This document shows, one piece after another, positions 54,303 to 63,454 of a stretch of 64,000 bases of DNA. The position numbers and the translations under genes were made by a program. Numbering within the stretch: the first letter of the stretch is position 1; each line of letters opens with the position of its first letter. Origin of the DNA: CAZTHK01 sp964613215 (lineage in GTDB: Bacteria; Krumholzibacteriota; Krumholzibacteriia; Krumholzibacteriales; CAZTHK01); contig CAZTHK010000017.1 of the NCBI GenBank assembly GCA_964613215.1, positions 1 through 64,000 of the forward strand. Direction: 5' to 3'. Below the pieces are notes generated by a model that was not told the origin of the DNA, made no database searches, and saw only the letters and a list, made by a program, of their open reading frames with translations.

Positions 54303-55091
54303 CTAGTCAATAGCGAACAACACCTGAAATATCAATGAAGCCAGGATATAGTTGGAAACAAGAATCAACAGGCAGGAGTACACCACAGATTTCATGGTGG
54401 ACATTCCCACCCCTTCAGCCCCCCCGGTGGTGGAAAAACCATGGAAACATCCCATCAGGGCTATTATAAAACCGAAAAAGAAGGTTTTCATCAATCCTCC
54501 CACCACATCCTGCATCCTGAATAGAAACTTCATGCCATCGGCAAAAAGAGCGAAACTTACTCCCAGAGATATCTTCGAAACCACCATTCCACCAAGCAGG
54601 GCCAGCAGGTCGGAAAACACCGTCAGCACCGGTAGCATAACCGTGGCCGCCACTACCCTCGGGAGCACCAGAAACTCAACCGGATCCACAGCTATCATCT
54701 CCATGGCATCTATCTGTTCGGTAACCTTCATGGTCCCAAGTTCTGCTGCTATGGCGGCGCTAACCCTTCCCCCCACTACCAGGGCGGTAAGCACCGGTCC
54801 CAACTCCAGGAGAACGGCCTTTCCCACCACCGCTCCGATATACTTCAGGGGCATATATCCATGAAACTGATAGGCTGCCTGGACGGCTGTAACCGCACCC
54901 ACGAACAGTGAGGTTACCAGCACCAGGGGAATAGAACCTATACCGATCCTTTCCATCTGGATCAGGGTATTCCTGATATTATTGAATATCCGGGGGACCG
55001 ATTGAAGCAATCTGCTCAGAAACAGAAAGATAGCCCCGATTTCTTCCACATATCGTAGGATAAACCTTCCCGTCTCAGCTATAAATCTCAT
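54303..55091 (-). CDS. mlaE: MlaE-like ABC transporter permease
   Basis: A 262-residue inner-membrane permease. Typical features are SIPLVLVTSLFVGAVTAVQA, KAVLLELGPVLTALVVGGRV and SAAIAAELGTMKVTEQIDAM (the EQxDAL-type coupling helix), and FFFGFIIALMGCFHGFSTTG. The frame opens at a TTG (55112); the ATG at 55091 is the more likely start. Forms the transmembrane core for MlaF and MlaD. Confidence 0.94.
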   Translation of the reverse strand: MRFIAETGRFILRYVEEIGAIFLFLSRLLQSVPRIFNNIRNTLIQMERIGIGSIPLVLVTSLFVGAVTAVQAAYQFHGYMPLKYIGAVVGKAVLLELGPVLTALVVGGRVSAAIAAELGTMKVTEQIDAMEMIAVDPVEFLVLPRVVAATVMLPVLTVFSDLLALLGGMVVSKISLGVSFALFADGMKFLFRMQDVVGGLMKTFFFGFIIALMGCFHGFSTTGGAEGVGMSTMKSVVYSCLLILVSNYILASLIFQVLFAID

Positions 55092-55135
55092 TACTACCCC
55101 CGGTGTTCTCAACAGGCCCTGCTGACGCCCAGTCC

Positions 55136-56521
55136 CTAGAAAACTTCGTCCTTTTCCTCCACCTGCGCCGTACTGAGGGAATAAAACCTGGTATATTTCT
55201 CCTCATATACCAGATGCACAACTCCGGTGGGGCCATTCCTGTGCTTTCCAATAATCAGTTCGGCTTTTCCCTCCACTTCGGGATCTTCCCGGTAGTAGAT
55301 CTCCGGCCGGTAAAGAAACAGAACCAGATCCGCATCCTGCTCGATGGCGCCCGATTCCCTCAAATCCGACAACATCGGCTTCTTATCCCCTCCCCTGGTC
55401 TCTACCGCCCGGGAGAGCTGGGACAGCGATACCACCGGTATGTTGAGTTCCTTCGACATCGCCTTGAGGGAGCGGGAAATTGCGGAGATCTCCTGCTGCC
55501 TGTTCTCCGCACGCTCGCTGGGACGGGCCAGCTGGAGATAATCTATGATCACCAGGGCGATATCGTGCTCCGCCTTCAATCTCCTGGCCCGGGCTCTCAT
55601 CTCCAGAGTGGTGATGGAGGGGGTATCGTCAATAAATATAGAGGAATTGGACAGGATGGTAGCGGAGTTGGTAAGCTCCTGTATATCCTTTACCGAGGTA
55701 AATCCCTTCCTTACCTTCTGGGAATCTACCTGGGCCTCCGCGCAGAGCATCCTCTGAACCAGCTGTTCCTGGGACATTTCCAGGCTGAATATGGCCACCG
55801 GTTTCCTCTCGGCCAGACCTACGTTCTGGGCAATATTGAGGGCAAAACTGGTCTTGCCCATGGCCGGCCGGCCGGCTATGATAATCAGATCTCCGGGATG
55901 AAACCCCGCTGTAATCTTATCCAGATCTATGAAACCGGAGGGCAGCCCGGTTACCCCCCTCCGGCTCTCATGGACCTTCTGAATCTCTTCGAACCTATCC
56001 TTCAGTACCGATTCGATATGCACAAACCCCTTGGACGCCCTTGCTTCGGAGATGTTGAATATCTTCTGTTCCGCATCCTCCAGGATAAAATCGGCATCCC
56101 TCTCGCCCCGGTAACAGTCTGAAGCTATCTCAGTGGATGCCTTTATCAATTGACGCAGAAGGTATCTCTCCAGCACAATTTTGGCATAATACTCAATATT
56201 GGCGGCGGAAGGCACACTATCCAGCAGATCCATCAGTGTGGAGACTCCCCCGATCTTATCCAGGTCTCCCGCCTTCTTGAGCTCCTCCGAGAGGGTGGTA
56301 ACATCGATGGGTTCCCTCCGCATGAATAATGACCTCATGGCATGGAAGATTCTTCCGTTAGAGGGATGGTAAAATGTATCATCCGCTTTTACTATCTCCA
56401 CCACCCTGGTGATGGAATCCGGATCCAGAAGAATACCGCCCAGTACAGAGCGTTCTGCCTCTATGGACTGAGGGGGCATTCTTCTTGCCATATCTGTTGT
56501 TCTCCCATTCTGATCAGCCAT
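55136..56521 (-). CDS. dnaB: Replicative DNA helicase DnaB
   Basis: A 461-residue hexameric helicase. The N-terminal DnaB domain has MPPQSIEAERSVLGGILLD; the RecA-like motor has Walker A in IIAGRPAMGKTSFALNIAQN and Walker B in IALVIIDYLQLARP, plus LSQLSRAVETR and the C-terminal KHRNGPTGVVHL. The frame opens with a TTG at 56599; the ATG at 56521 gives the usual size. There is no intein. The C-terminus ends AQVEEKDEVF. Confidence 0.96.
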   Translation of the reverse strand: MADQNGRTTDMARRMPPQSIEAERSVLGGILLDPDSITRVVEIVKADDTFYHPSNGRIFHAMRSLFMRREPIDVTTLSEELKKAGDLDKIGGVSTLMDLLDSVPSAANIEYYAKIVLERYLLRQLIKASTEIASDCYRGERDADFILEDAEQKIFNISEARASKGFVHIESVLKDRFEEIQKVHESRRGVTGLPSGFIDLDKITAGFHPGDLIIIAGRPAMGKTSFALNIAQNVGLAERKPVAIFSLEMSQEQLVQRMLCAEAQVDSQKVRKGFTSVKDIQELTNSATILSNSSIFIDDTPSITTLEMRARARRLKAEHDIALVIIDYLQLARPSERAENRQQEISAISRSLKAMSKELNIPVVSLSQLSRAVETRGGDKKPMLSDLRESGAIEQDADLVLFLYRPEIYYREDPEVEGKAELIIGKHRNGPTGVVHLVYEEKYTRFYSLSTAQVEEKDEVF

Positions 56522-56652
56522 CGAAATTCCCGCCCTCTCCTGGTTTGACCACATGAATCCCATATCCTGCCAATCGCTGCCCTCTGCCTCCCTGAACAAT
56601 CAACCGCCAACACCCGATTTTTCAGCAGCACTCTGCCCGGACAAATAAAATC

Positions 56653-57525
56653 TCACTTACCGGCATCGCCCTGATATATTTCCCGCAATTTCTTCAGATC
56701 CTCCCAGGAGGGCCTTTTGAAATGAGGGTTCCTCAACAGGGCGGCAGGGTGGTAAGTAGCCAGCACCCTGGTATCTCCGTAATAGTGAATCCGGTTTCTT
56801 AATTTGGACAGGGACAATTTCGTTTGCAGCAGATTCTGAGCTGCCACCCTTCCCAGAGCACAGATTACAACCGGCTGGATCAACTCTATCTGTCTCTGCA
56901 AAAATCCCTCACAGGCGAACACCTCCTCCTCCACCGGATCTCTGTTCCGGGGTGGACGGCATTTAAGTATATTGCTGATATAAACTTCTTCCCTGCTAAG
57001 ATCTATGGCCGCCAGCATCCTGGTCAACAGTTTGCCCGCTCTTCCCACAAAGGGAATCCCCTGCAAATCCTCATCCCTCCCCGGAGCCTCCCCTATAAAT
57101 AAAATATCGGCATGGGGGGCTCCGGCCCCGAAAACTGTGTTGGTCCTTCCCTCACTGAGACCGCAGCCGGTACATTCTGAGACCTCTCTCTCCAGTTGTT
57201 CCAGGTTATGGTGATCCAGCCTTCTATCCCCTTCACTTTCTCCCCCTCCGAACAAACCCTGCTGACCGGCGGTTTTGATTCTCCTTTTGATTCCCTCTTC
57301 CATCAAACCCGGAGTTCCCCCGGTACGCTCCTGTGCAGTCATTTCTCTTTTTCCCACTTCCTGTGTCTCATTTTCAACTACCCTGTCGGCTTCCCCCCCG
57401 GTGCTGTTTAATCCGGCCGGTTCAACCCCATTGCTCCGGTATAAAACATCCATTCCTCTCCCTCTGGCCCTGACTATATAGCTCCTTAACTCCTCCACAG
57501 CTTCTCTGGTTTCATCATTCTGCAT
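56653..57525 (-). CDS. Uracil-DNA glycosylase, family 4 (Fe-S)
   Basis: A 290-residue protein. The catalytic core is residues 115-290: CTGCGLSEGRTNTVFG (two Fe-S cysteines), FIGEAPGRDEDLQGIPFVGR (water-activating loop), LKCRPPRNRDP and FACEGFL (other two cysteines) and ATYHPAALLRN (His motif). It removes uracil from DNA. The first 110 residues are a poorly conserved charged linker with an N-terminal helix (ETREAVEELRSYIVRARGRG), a fusion-like part seen in many family-4 enzymes. It abuts coaBC. Confidence 0.92.
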   Translation of the reverse strand: MQNDETREAVEELRSYIVRARGRGMDVLYRSNGVEPAGLNSTGGEADRVVENETQEVGKREMTAQERTGGTPGLMEEGIKRRIKTAGQQGLFGGGESEGDRRLDHHNLEQLEREVSECTGCGLSEGRTNTVFGAGAPHADILFIGEAPGRDEDLQGIPFVGRAGKLLTRMLAAIDLSREEVYISNILKCRPPRNRDPVEEEVFACEGFLQRQIELIQPVVICALGRVAAQNLLQTKLSLSKLRNRIHYYGDTRVLATYHPAALLRNPHFKRPSWEDLKKLREIYQGDAGK

Positions 57526-57526
57526 A

Positions 57527-58774
57527 TCATTGACTCTCTTGAGTGCCGTTCTTCTCCCCGCCCTTATTGATTCTTTCTATCCTGGGATCTTCAGCCAGAT
57601 AATCCAGAATGACCGAAGCAGCTTCCCTCTTGGAAATGACGGGGGTAGCCTCCAGCTTCTCTTCACCCCGGAACAGGGTTATCCTGTTGGTATCGACCTC
57701 GAAACCGGTACGGTCACCGGCCACATTCAATACCAGGTAATCGCACCCCTTCTCCCTTATCTTCTGCAGGGCGTTTTCTTCCGGGTCGTCCGTCTCCAGG
57801 GCAAATCCTACCAGGATCTGCTCCTCCCTCCTGTTACCTCCCACCCATCCCAGTATATCCTCAGTAGGCTCCAATTTCAATTCAACATCACCTTCAGCCC
57901 TCTTAATCTTGGCATCAGATTTCTCTGCAGGCCTGTAATCGGAAACCGCCGCTGCCATTATCAGAACATCCGTCTCACCCATACCCGCCATAACAGCTTC
58001 TCTCATCTCCGAACTGCTTCCGGCCTGGATAAATGAATCTACCCCGGGCGGTGATACATCGCTCCTGCCACAGATCAACTTCACCCTTGCTCCTCTGCTC
58101 GCCGCCTCCTCTGCCAGGGCAAATCCCATCCTTCCGGAGGATCTGTTTGATATATACCTGACCGGATCTATATTCTCTTCTGTTCTTCCCGCAGTAATGA
58201 CTACCCTTACTCCACGCAGCAGCGGAGGTGCCAGCATGTTCTTGAGCCGATTCAGTATATCTTCCGGCTCGGGCATACGTCCGGCCCCGGCGTCTCCGCA
58301 TGCCAGGGGTCCTTCCTCCGGGGAGATGAATCCATAGCCATTATCTTTCAGTATCTCTATGTTCTTGTGAACGATGGAATTAGTCCACATATTGCTGTTC
58401 ATGGCGGGGGCAAAAAGCACCGGGCACTTTACTCCTATCATAACAGTGGAAGGCAGATCATCACCAAGGCCGGAGGCAACCCTGGCCATAAAATCCGCCG
58501 TAGCCGGGGCAACCACTACCGCATCGGCCCATTGAGCCATTTGAACATGCTTAACCTCCCCCCCGTCATCCTTCACTCCACCAAACATATCCTCCGGCAC
58601 CTGATTTTCAGATAGAACTTCAAAGGTAAGAGGGGCAACAAAATTTCTGGCAGCTCCGGTCATAAGCACCCTGACCTCAGCGCCACTCCCCCTGAGCAGC
58701 CTCAGTAAATATACCGACTTGTAGGCAGAGATCCCTCCCGTTACAACCAGGAGTATCTTCCTTCCCTCCAACAC
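57527..58774 (-). CDS. coaBC: CoaBC bifunctional phosphopantothenoylcysteine decarboxylase/synthetase
   Basis: A 415-residue bifunctional coenzyme A enzyme. The CoaC part starts LEGRKILLVVTGGISAYKSV and has APAMNSNMW and the active-site Cys in LACGDAGAGRMP. The CoaB part starts VVITAGRTEENIDPVRYISN and has SSGRMGFALAEEAASRGARV and ALETDDPE. I place the start at the GTG 58774, matching the family start and avoiding overlap with rpoZ; an ATG at 58819 would add 15 Lys/Arg-rich residues. Stop at 57527 leaves one base before the udg start. Confidence 0.94.
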   Translation of the reverse strand: MLEGRKILLVVTGGISAYKSVYLLRLLRGSGAEVRVLMTGAARNFVAPLTFEVLSENQVPEDMFGGVKDDGGEVKHVQMAQWADAVVVAPATADFMARVASGLGDDLPSTVMIGVKCPVLFAPAMNSNMWTNSIVHKNIEILKDNGYGFISPEEGPLACGDAGAGRMPEPEDILNRLKNMLAPPLLRGVRVVITAGRTEENIDPVRYISNRSSGRMGFALAEEAASRGARVKLICGRSDVSPPGVDSFIQAGSSSEMREAVMAGMGETDVLIMAAAVSDYRPAEKSDAKIKRAEGDVELKLEPTEDILGWVGGNRREEQILVGFALETDDPEENALQKIREKGCDYLVLNVAGDRTGFEVDTNRITLFRGEEKLEATPVISKREAASVILDYLAEDPRIERINKGGEKNGTQESQ

Positions 58775-58781
58775 ATCCCCG

Positions 58782-59003
58782 CTACTTTTCCTGCTCCTCC
58801 TTTTTCTTCTTTTCAGCATACCTATACTTCACTTTCCCCTCAGCGAATCTCCTCATGGCAATAGTAGTAGGTTTCTCCTGGAACACCTCGTCAGACATTT
58901 GCATAATTGTGTTTATTCTTCGGGCTTCCATGGATATAACCCGGAGAGCCTCATATCTGTTTGAACTATTTGCGACTATTTCTTCCATCATCCTGGATTC
59001 CAT
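58782..59003 (-). CDS. rpoZ: RNA polymerase subunit omega
   Basis: A 73-residue omega subunit that helps fold beta prime. It has NRYEALRVISMEARRIN and EKPTTIAMRRFAEGKVKY, and a Lys/Glu-rich C-terminus (KKKKEEQEK). The ATG at 59003 is chosen because GGAGG lies 5 bases upstream; an earlier ATG at 59018 lacks one. It lies between gmk and coaBC as usual. Confidence 0.95.
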   Translation of the reverse strand: MESRMMEEIVANSSNRYEALRVISMEARRINTIMQMSDEVFQEKPTTIAMRRFAEGKVKYRYAEKKKKEEQEK

Positions 59004-59106
59004 TGGTTCCTCCTGCATTCAACTGTTATTACAACCATTCAACAAGTTTACCGTTGATTATCAACCCGGTCCGAATATTTTCAGGCGAATTATATTAATA
59101 ATAAAA

Positions 59107-59697
59107 TCAGCCGGGAGAATCAATATCAATATCCACTTCCGTCCTCTCCCCCCTGAGAGATTCCGCCCTGATTATATCTACCACATCCCTAACGCAATTT
59201 TCAACTTCAAGATTAACTGCCAGATAATCATACTTTTCGAAAAAGGCCAGCTCCTCCCGGGCCTTCTTCAGTCTCAGATCAACCACCTCCGGGCTGTCCG
59301 TCTTCCTCCCGGTCAATCTTTCCCTGAGGGCCTGAGCAGAGGGAGGAAACAGAAATACCAGCACCGCCCCCGGGACTCTATCCTTGACCATCATGCCCCC
59401 CTGCACATCTATCTCCAGTAGAACATTGTCACCCTCCCGGCAAGCCTGTTCCACAAAGGAGGCAGGGGTTCCGTAATAATTGCCGTAGACCTCCGCCCAT
59501 TCCAGCAGCCTGTCACTGTCCCTGAGACGTATAAACTCATCTTCGCTTACAAAAGTGTAGTCCACCCCATCCCTCTCTCCCCTTCTGGGTGAACGGGTGG
59601 TAACGGAAACAGACCTGCGTATATTGTTGCAGTTCTTCAGTATTCCGTTGACAACGGTTGACTTGCCCACTCCGGATGGACCTGATATAACTATCAC
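59107..59697 (-). CDS. gmk: Guanylate kinase
   Basis: A 196-residue kinase (GMP + ATP to GDP + ADP). It has ISGPSGVGKSTVVNGI (P-loop), TTRSPRRGERDGVDYTFVSE and VLLEIDVQGGMMVKD. The GTG at 59697 is preceded by GAGGAG at 10 bases. The open frame extends upstream through LRRIPFV, matching the usual MRR-PFVIV start, so a rare CTG or ATA start just upstream is possible. The yicC-gmk spacer carries no remA gene. Confidence 0.93.
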   Translation of the reverse strand: MIVISGPSGVGKSTVVNGILKNCNNIRRSVSVTTRSPRRGERDGVDYTFVSEDEFIRLRDSDRLLEWAEVYGNYYGTPASFVEQACREGDNVLLEIDVQGGMMVKDRVPGAVLVFLFPPSAQALRERLTGRKTDSPEVVDLRLKKAREELAFFEKYDYLAVNLEVENCVRDVVDIIRAESLRGERTEVDIDIDSPG

Positions 59698-59992
59698 AAA
59701 GGGAATTCTCCTCAGCTCTATCTTACACCTCCGTTCGTCAGAGAACAGTATTCAGAAGTAACTTTTGCTGCTTCCGTCTCCTCCATCCAAACCCCTCCTC
59801 CCGCAAAACAGATACTACCACCTGGTTCCGTCAGATTCCAGGGATTTTGGTGTTACACCCTTCCCCTCCGTTGGATAAAAAAGCGGCCCCTGTAACACAT
59901 TGAATTAAACGCTGATCGAGCTAATGGAAAACTCATCTGCTTAAATCTCACATCCGGCCCGGGCTGACACCGGAGCACTACCGGGATAATAT
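59698..59992 (-). other. yicC-gmk spacer
   Basis: About 295 bases with no credible gene apart from a 22-codon frame beginning MEETEAAKV. GTGTTAC and GTAACAC (about 59853 and 59896) can pair around a GC-rich segment. In several lineages remA (DUF370) lies here; it is absent. Confidence 0.45.
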
Positions 59993-60868
59993 CTATTCCA
60001 GATTCTGAGCCTGCTCCCTCATTTTTTCCACTGCCTCTTTAACCGATATCGAATATTTGATTATCCTTGAATCGGAAGCCTTGTTTCCCATGGTGGTGGC
60101 TTCCCGGTGCATCTCCTGGATTATAAAGGTCAATCTCTTGGATACCTCCCCCTTACCTTTCAGCACCGATTCGAACTGTGAAACATGGCTCTTGAGACGG
60201 GCCAGCTCTTCCGAAAAATCAGATCTTTCCGCCAGTGCAGCGGCCTCGATCTCCCACCTGCTGTCATCCATTTTAGATTTGCCGATCAGATCACCCAGTC
60301 TCTTTCTGGCTCTCCCCAGCATCTTTCTCAGAGCTACCGGAGCCCTTTTTTCGATTTTTTCCGTTAACTTCTTAACCTTCTCAAGATTCTTGCCAATATC
60401 CCTGACCATCTCTTCACCCTCTCTCCTGCGCATCTTCACACATCCGCTCAGGGCATCTTCCAGTGCTTTCCTGACACACCTCCAGGCCTTGTCCCCGGGT
60501 ACATATATATTTCTGGTTCCAAACGCTCCATCTACCGACAGCAGCACATTTATATCAACCTCGCCGGGAATTCCCTCCTCACTGGCAAACCCGGTAATTT
60601 CGCGGTAGGCCTTGCTCAGGAAATCCCGGTTAAGGCCGGAATCCTGATACCTTCCGCTTCCCTCGAATGAAACCGATATATTTACATGTCCCCTCTTCAA
60701 TTTCGTCTTCACTATCCTCTTAATTGCGGATTCATATTCCAGCAGGAAGGGAGGCACACTTATAGAAAAGTCGATGAACCTGTGATTTACCGTACGAACC
60801 TCCACCACAGCCCTCCCTTCCCTGATCTCCGCTTCCCCCTTCCCGTATCCTGTCATGCTGGCAGCCAT
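59993..60868 (-). CDS. yicC: YicC/YloC-family endoribonuclease
   Basis: A 291-residue protein. The N-terminal family part starts MAASMTGYGKGEAEIREGRA and has RTVNHRFIDFSI; the C-terminal DUF1732 part has LAERSDFSEELARLKSHVSQ and LTFIIQEMHREATTMGNKAS. YicC relatives cleave RNA hairpins and affect sRNA decay. AAGGAG stands 5 bases before the ATG at 60868. An upstream frame to 60931 would read through the leader. It is the first gene of the run ending in cysS. Confidence 0.93.
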   Translation of the reverse strand: MAASMTGYGKGEAEIREGRAVVEVRTVNHRFIDFSISVPPFLLEYESAIKRIVKTKLKRGHVNISVSFEGSGRYQDSGLNRDFLSKAYREITGFASEEGIPGEVDINVLLSVDGAFGTRNIYVPGDKAWRCVRKALEDALSGCVKMRRREGEEMVRDIGKNLEKVKKLTEKIEKRAPVALRKMLGRARKRLGDLIGKSKMDDSRWEIEAAALAERSDFSEELARLKSHVSQFESVLKGKGEVSKRLTFIIQEMHREATTMGNKASDSRIIKYSISVKEAVEKMREQAQNLE

Positions 60869-60946
60869 CATATCTCCTTCTATAGAGTTCGATATATTAA
60901 TCAACCGGACCGGGCGAAACCGGATTCCCACCCCTGTGATCGGTTA

Positions 60947-60976
60947 ATATTACAATTAATTATAACAGAATGTAAA
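60947..60976 (-). promoter_or_regulatory. Promoter of the yicC-gmk-rpoZ run
   Basis: TTTACA (60976-60971), 18-base spacer, TAATAT (60952-60947) on the minus strand, about 80 bases before the yicC start. A TATAAT at 60964-60959 is nearby but lacks a good -35. It is divergent from the rqcH promoter. Confidence 0.5.
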
Positions 60977-61050
60977 GCCTATAAGATTATCTCTGTCGAC
61001 TCTATCTCGGGCAAAAGAAAATGCAAAAGATCCGGACGGCACTTATGAGT

Positions 61051-61079
61051 TTGACATCCCCTTTACCGGTTCTTATGAT
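61051..61079 (+). promoter_or_regulatory. Promoter overlapping the open frame of rqcH-like gene
   Basis: TTGACA (61051-61056), 17-base spacer, TATGAT (61074-61079). The predicted start is about 61086, at the ATG at 61087. The frame is open upstream, so any longer protein would be translated through this promoter, which makes the longer form unlikely. Confidence 0.65.
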
Positions 61080-61086
61080 TCCATCT

Positions 61087-62775
61087 ATGAACTCGATGAC
61101 CATATATGCACTGGGTAAGGAGCTGAATGAATTACTTCCGGGGACCATACTGGAGAGGACGGGAAAATATCCCGGGTTCATTACCTTCCACCTCAATAAA
61201 GGAAAGATGAAATTCATCCATCTTTTTACCTTCCGGAGGGAACCGTCACTTATTCTGCACCACCGCAGTATAACATCCTCCGGGTATTCAAGGGAGATAC
61301 TCGGGGATCTCGGGGGTGCTGAAATAGAAGGAGTAGAATCACTGGGTATGGACAGGTTTCTCCTCTTTCATTTTAAAAAGAAAACGGGATGGGACAACCT
61401 CAGTTCATTCATACTCAGACTCAATATGACACCTCACGGAGAAACCGCCACCCTCTTCAGGGGAAAAGAGATAGCAGATTTCATCGGGACCAGGGGTTCC
61501 TCACCCCCTCCCTATCCCGGCCATCTGCCGGTACAGAAGCCGTTACGGCTGACCCAGCTGCCTCCCCAACCGACAGAAGATATAATTTCAGAGAGGGACT
61601 CAATTTCCATCCCGGCAGCCACACCTGACCACACCAGGGAATGGAGGATCCATGATGCCATCCCGGGGATACTGGTAAATAGAATCGAGGGTCTGGATCC
61701 CTTTCTGGCGGAGCAGATAACCAGGTTTCATCAGGGAGACCTGAAAAAGATATGGGTTGAATTGTTGAAACTCGGCAGCAGGATTTCAGCTGATGAATTC
61801 GAATGGTGCATGTATACCGTAACAGAAAGTGACAGGGCAAAAAACTACTACCTCTATCCGGCAAGGATACCAGGAAAGATATCACATCTTAACTTCGGTT
61901 CATTCAGAGAGGCGGGGGTATGGCTGAGCGATAACAGTATCATCCCCGAGTATACCCGGCACCTCAGGAAAGAGGTGATTTCAGGAATAAAGGATGGACT
62001 AAAGAAGGACAGAAAGCTGCTGAAAAACCTTTCCCGGGACAAGCGGGAGGCTGAAAAGGCAAACGAATACAGGCATCTGGGAAATCTGCTGGCAGCCAAC
62101 CGTCACCTTATGAAAAAGGGAGACAGTTCCATAACAGTAAAGGATTTTTCGGGCAGCATGGATGTAGATATACCTTTAGAGCCATCCAGAACTCCGGATG
62201 AAAATATCAAAAGCTATTTCAGAAAGGCCAAAAAGGGAGAGAGGGGACTTCTGATAATTAACAACAGAAGAAAGAATATCCAGAGGGAGCTGGAAAGAAA
62301 GCAGAGGCTAATCCAGAAAATAAATAATACCGGCGGAACAGGCCGGCTCCTGGAGATGCTTCCAGTAAAACCGGAGAGAAAGAAGAGCGGAATTCCGGGA
62401 GATAAGAAGAGAAAATTCCGCCGGTACAGGCTGGATGATAAGCACATTATTTACGTGGGAAGAAACGCAGCCGAGAATGACCGGCTGACTCACCAGTTCG
62501 CATCCAAACGTGATCTGTGGCTGCATGCCAGGAGTGTGCCGGGCTCCCATGTTATACTGAAGGGTTATCACCGGTCCACTCCCAGGAGCATCATACACAG
62601 GGCTGCTTCCATAGCGGCGTGGTTCAGCGCTGCCAGAAACTCGGCTACGGTTCCAGTGGTATACACTGAAAAGAGATATGTCAGGAAACCCAGGAAATCA
62701 CCGCCGGGCACTGCAACCTTGATCAGGGGCGAAACTGTATTCGTATCACCTTCACCCCCCGGAGGAGAGAAATAA
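61087..62775 (+). CDS. rqcH: RqcH/NFACT-family ribosome-quality-control protein
   Basis: A 562-residue protein with the NFACT layout. The N-terminal NFACT-N domain starts MNSMTIYALGKELNELLPGT and has the Asp-Arg pair in ESLGMDRFLLFHF, needed in RqcH for tRNA binding. Helix-hairpin and coiled-coil regions follow (AEKANEYRHLGNLLAANRHL). The NFACT-R domain has RDLWLHARSVPGSHVILKGY and PVVYTEKRYVRKPRKSPPGT. RqcH binds split 50S subunits with stalled nascent chains and adds alanine tails that mark them for degradation. The frame extends to an ATG at 61021, but the promoter at 61051-61079 and family alignment favour 61087 or 61096. It has a hairpin terminator. Confidence 0.9.
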   Translation: MNSMTIYALGKELNELLPGTILERTGKYPGFITFHLNKGKMKFIHLFTFRREPSLILHHRSITSSGYSREILGDLGGAEIEGVESLGMDRFLLFHFKKKTGWDNLSSFILRLNMTPHGETATLFRGKEIADFIGTRGSSPPPYPGHLPVQKPLRLTQLPPQPTEDIISERDSISIPAATPDHTREWRIHDAIPGILVNRIEGLDPFLAEQITRFHQGDLKKIWVELLKLGSRISADEFEWCMYTVTESDRAKNYYLYPARIPGKISHLNFGSFREAGVWLSDNSIIPEYTRHLRKEVISGIKDGLKKDRKLLKNLSRDKREAEKANEYRHLGNLLAANRHLMKKGDSSITVKDFSGSMDVDIPLEPSRTPDENIKSYFRKAKKGERGLLIINNRRKNIQRELERKQRLIQKINNTGGTGRLLEMLPVKPERKKSGIPGDKKRKFRRYRLDDKHIIYVGRNAAENDRLTHQFASKRDLWLHARSVPGSHVILKGYHRSTPRSIIHRAASIAAWFSAARNSATVPVVYTEKRYVRKPRKSPPGTATLIRGETVFVSPSPPGGEK

Positions 62776-62779
62776 AACA

Positions 62780-62799
62780 GGGGGCCTTTTAAGGCCCCC
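62780..62799 (+). terminator. Hairpin terminator of rqcH-like gene
   Basis: GGGGGCCTT and AAGGCCCCC pair perfectly over 9 bp, 5 bases after the stop. The following plus-strand tail (ATATTCTTTG) is only moderately T-rich. On the minus strand TGTTTTATTT follows, so it may act on both strands. Confidence 0.7.
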
Positions 62800-63049
62800 A
62801 TATTCTTTGATAATACCTCTCTGTTTAACCAGAGTGCATTATCCCCCTCCCTTCATCTTCCTGTTACCGCGGGCTTACATATACTGTATTCGCAAGTCCC
62901 GTTCCAATAACAAAAAAACGGCCTAATGCCGCATCCTGCTAAGCTCTTTTATTCCCGGGGGTTAAAAAAGCCCCAATTAAAATATCTGTTAGTAGCACAC
63001 AAAAAGTTTTTTCGGAGCGTTAAATATTTTAACTGGCGTTAAATTATTT
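62800..63049. other. Gene-free A/T-rich region
   Basis: No gene seen. It lies between the terminator and the end of the secreted-protein gene. CCCGGGGGTTAAAAAAGCCCC near 62957-62977 offers a short hairpin, and the last 50 bases are very A/T-rich. Confidence 0.35.
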
Positions 63050-63415
63050 TTATTTCTCTGCGTATCCTGTTTCAGATCCAAGCAGAAAACTGTCACTGTC
63101 ACCTTCCCCGAGTGGTAGCTCGAAAAGAGGGAAATCTCCCCACTGCACGCTCACCGAATGATACGGCATAATGCAACCACACCGGGGAATCACAAACATT
63201 CTCACGTGGCTATCATCCACATTGACAAAAGATATGTCGAACACATCGTTGGCGAAGATTCTGTATTTCATCCCCTCGAATCTCACCGAGGTGTATCCGT
63301 AACATGTGGACTTCTCCATATCCACCGGTATAGCGAGTTCCTGAGCGTGTGCTAATGTCGAAATGATAGCAATAACAGCCACCATTAACAGAATAACCCG
63401 AGCACATCCCCTCAT
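63050..63415 (-). CDS. Small secreted protein of unknown function
   Basis: A 121-residue protein. The N-terminus (MRGCARVILLMVAVIAIIST to LAHAQ) is a signal peptide with likely cleavage after AHA. The mature part of about 97 residues has three cysteines (STCYGY and RCGCIM) and looks beta-rich. AAGGAGG stands 6 bases before the ATG. I recognise no family. A 12-bp palindrome lies in the upstream region. Confidence 0.6.
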   Translation of the reverse strand: MRGCARVILLMVAVIAIISTLAHAQELAIPVDMEKSTCYGYTSVRFEGMKYRIFANDVFDISFVNVDDSHVRMFVIPRCGCIMPYHSVSVQWGDFPLFELPLGEGDSDSFLLGSETGYAEK

Positions 63416-63442
63416 TTAAAACCTCCTTTTCTCTATCACAAG

Positions 63443-63454
63443 AGAAAATTTTCT
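63443..63454 (-). promoter_or_regulatory. Palindromic operator-like site
   Basis: AGAAAATTTTCT is a perfect 12-bp palindrome between the ribosome-binding site and a possible -10 (TATATT) of the small secreted-protein gene. Position and symmetry fit a repressor site. No regulator can be named. Confidence 0.4.
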
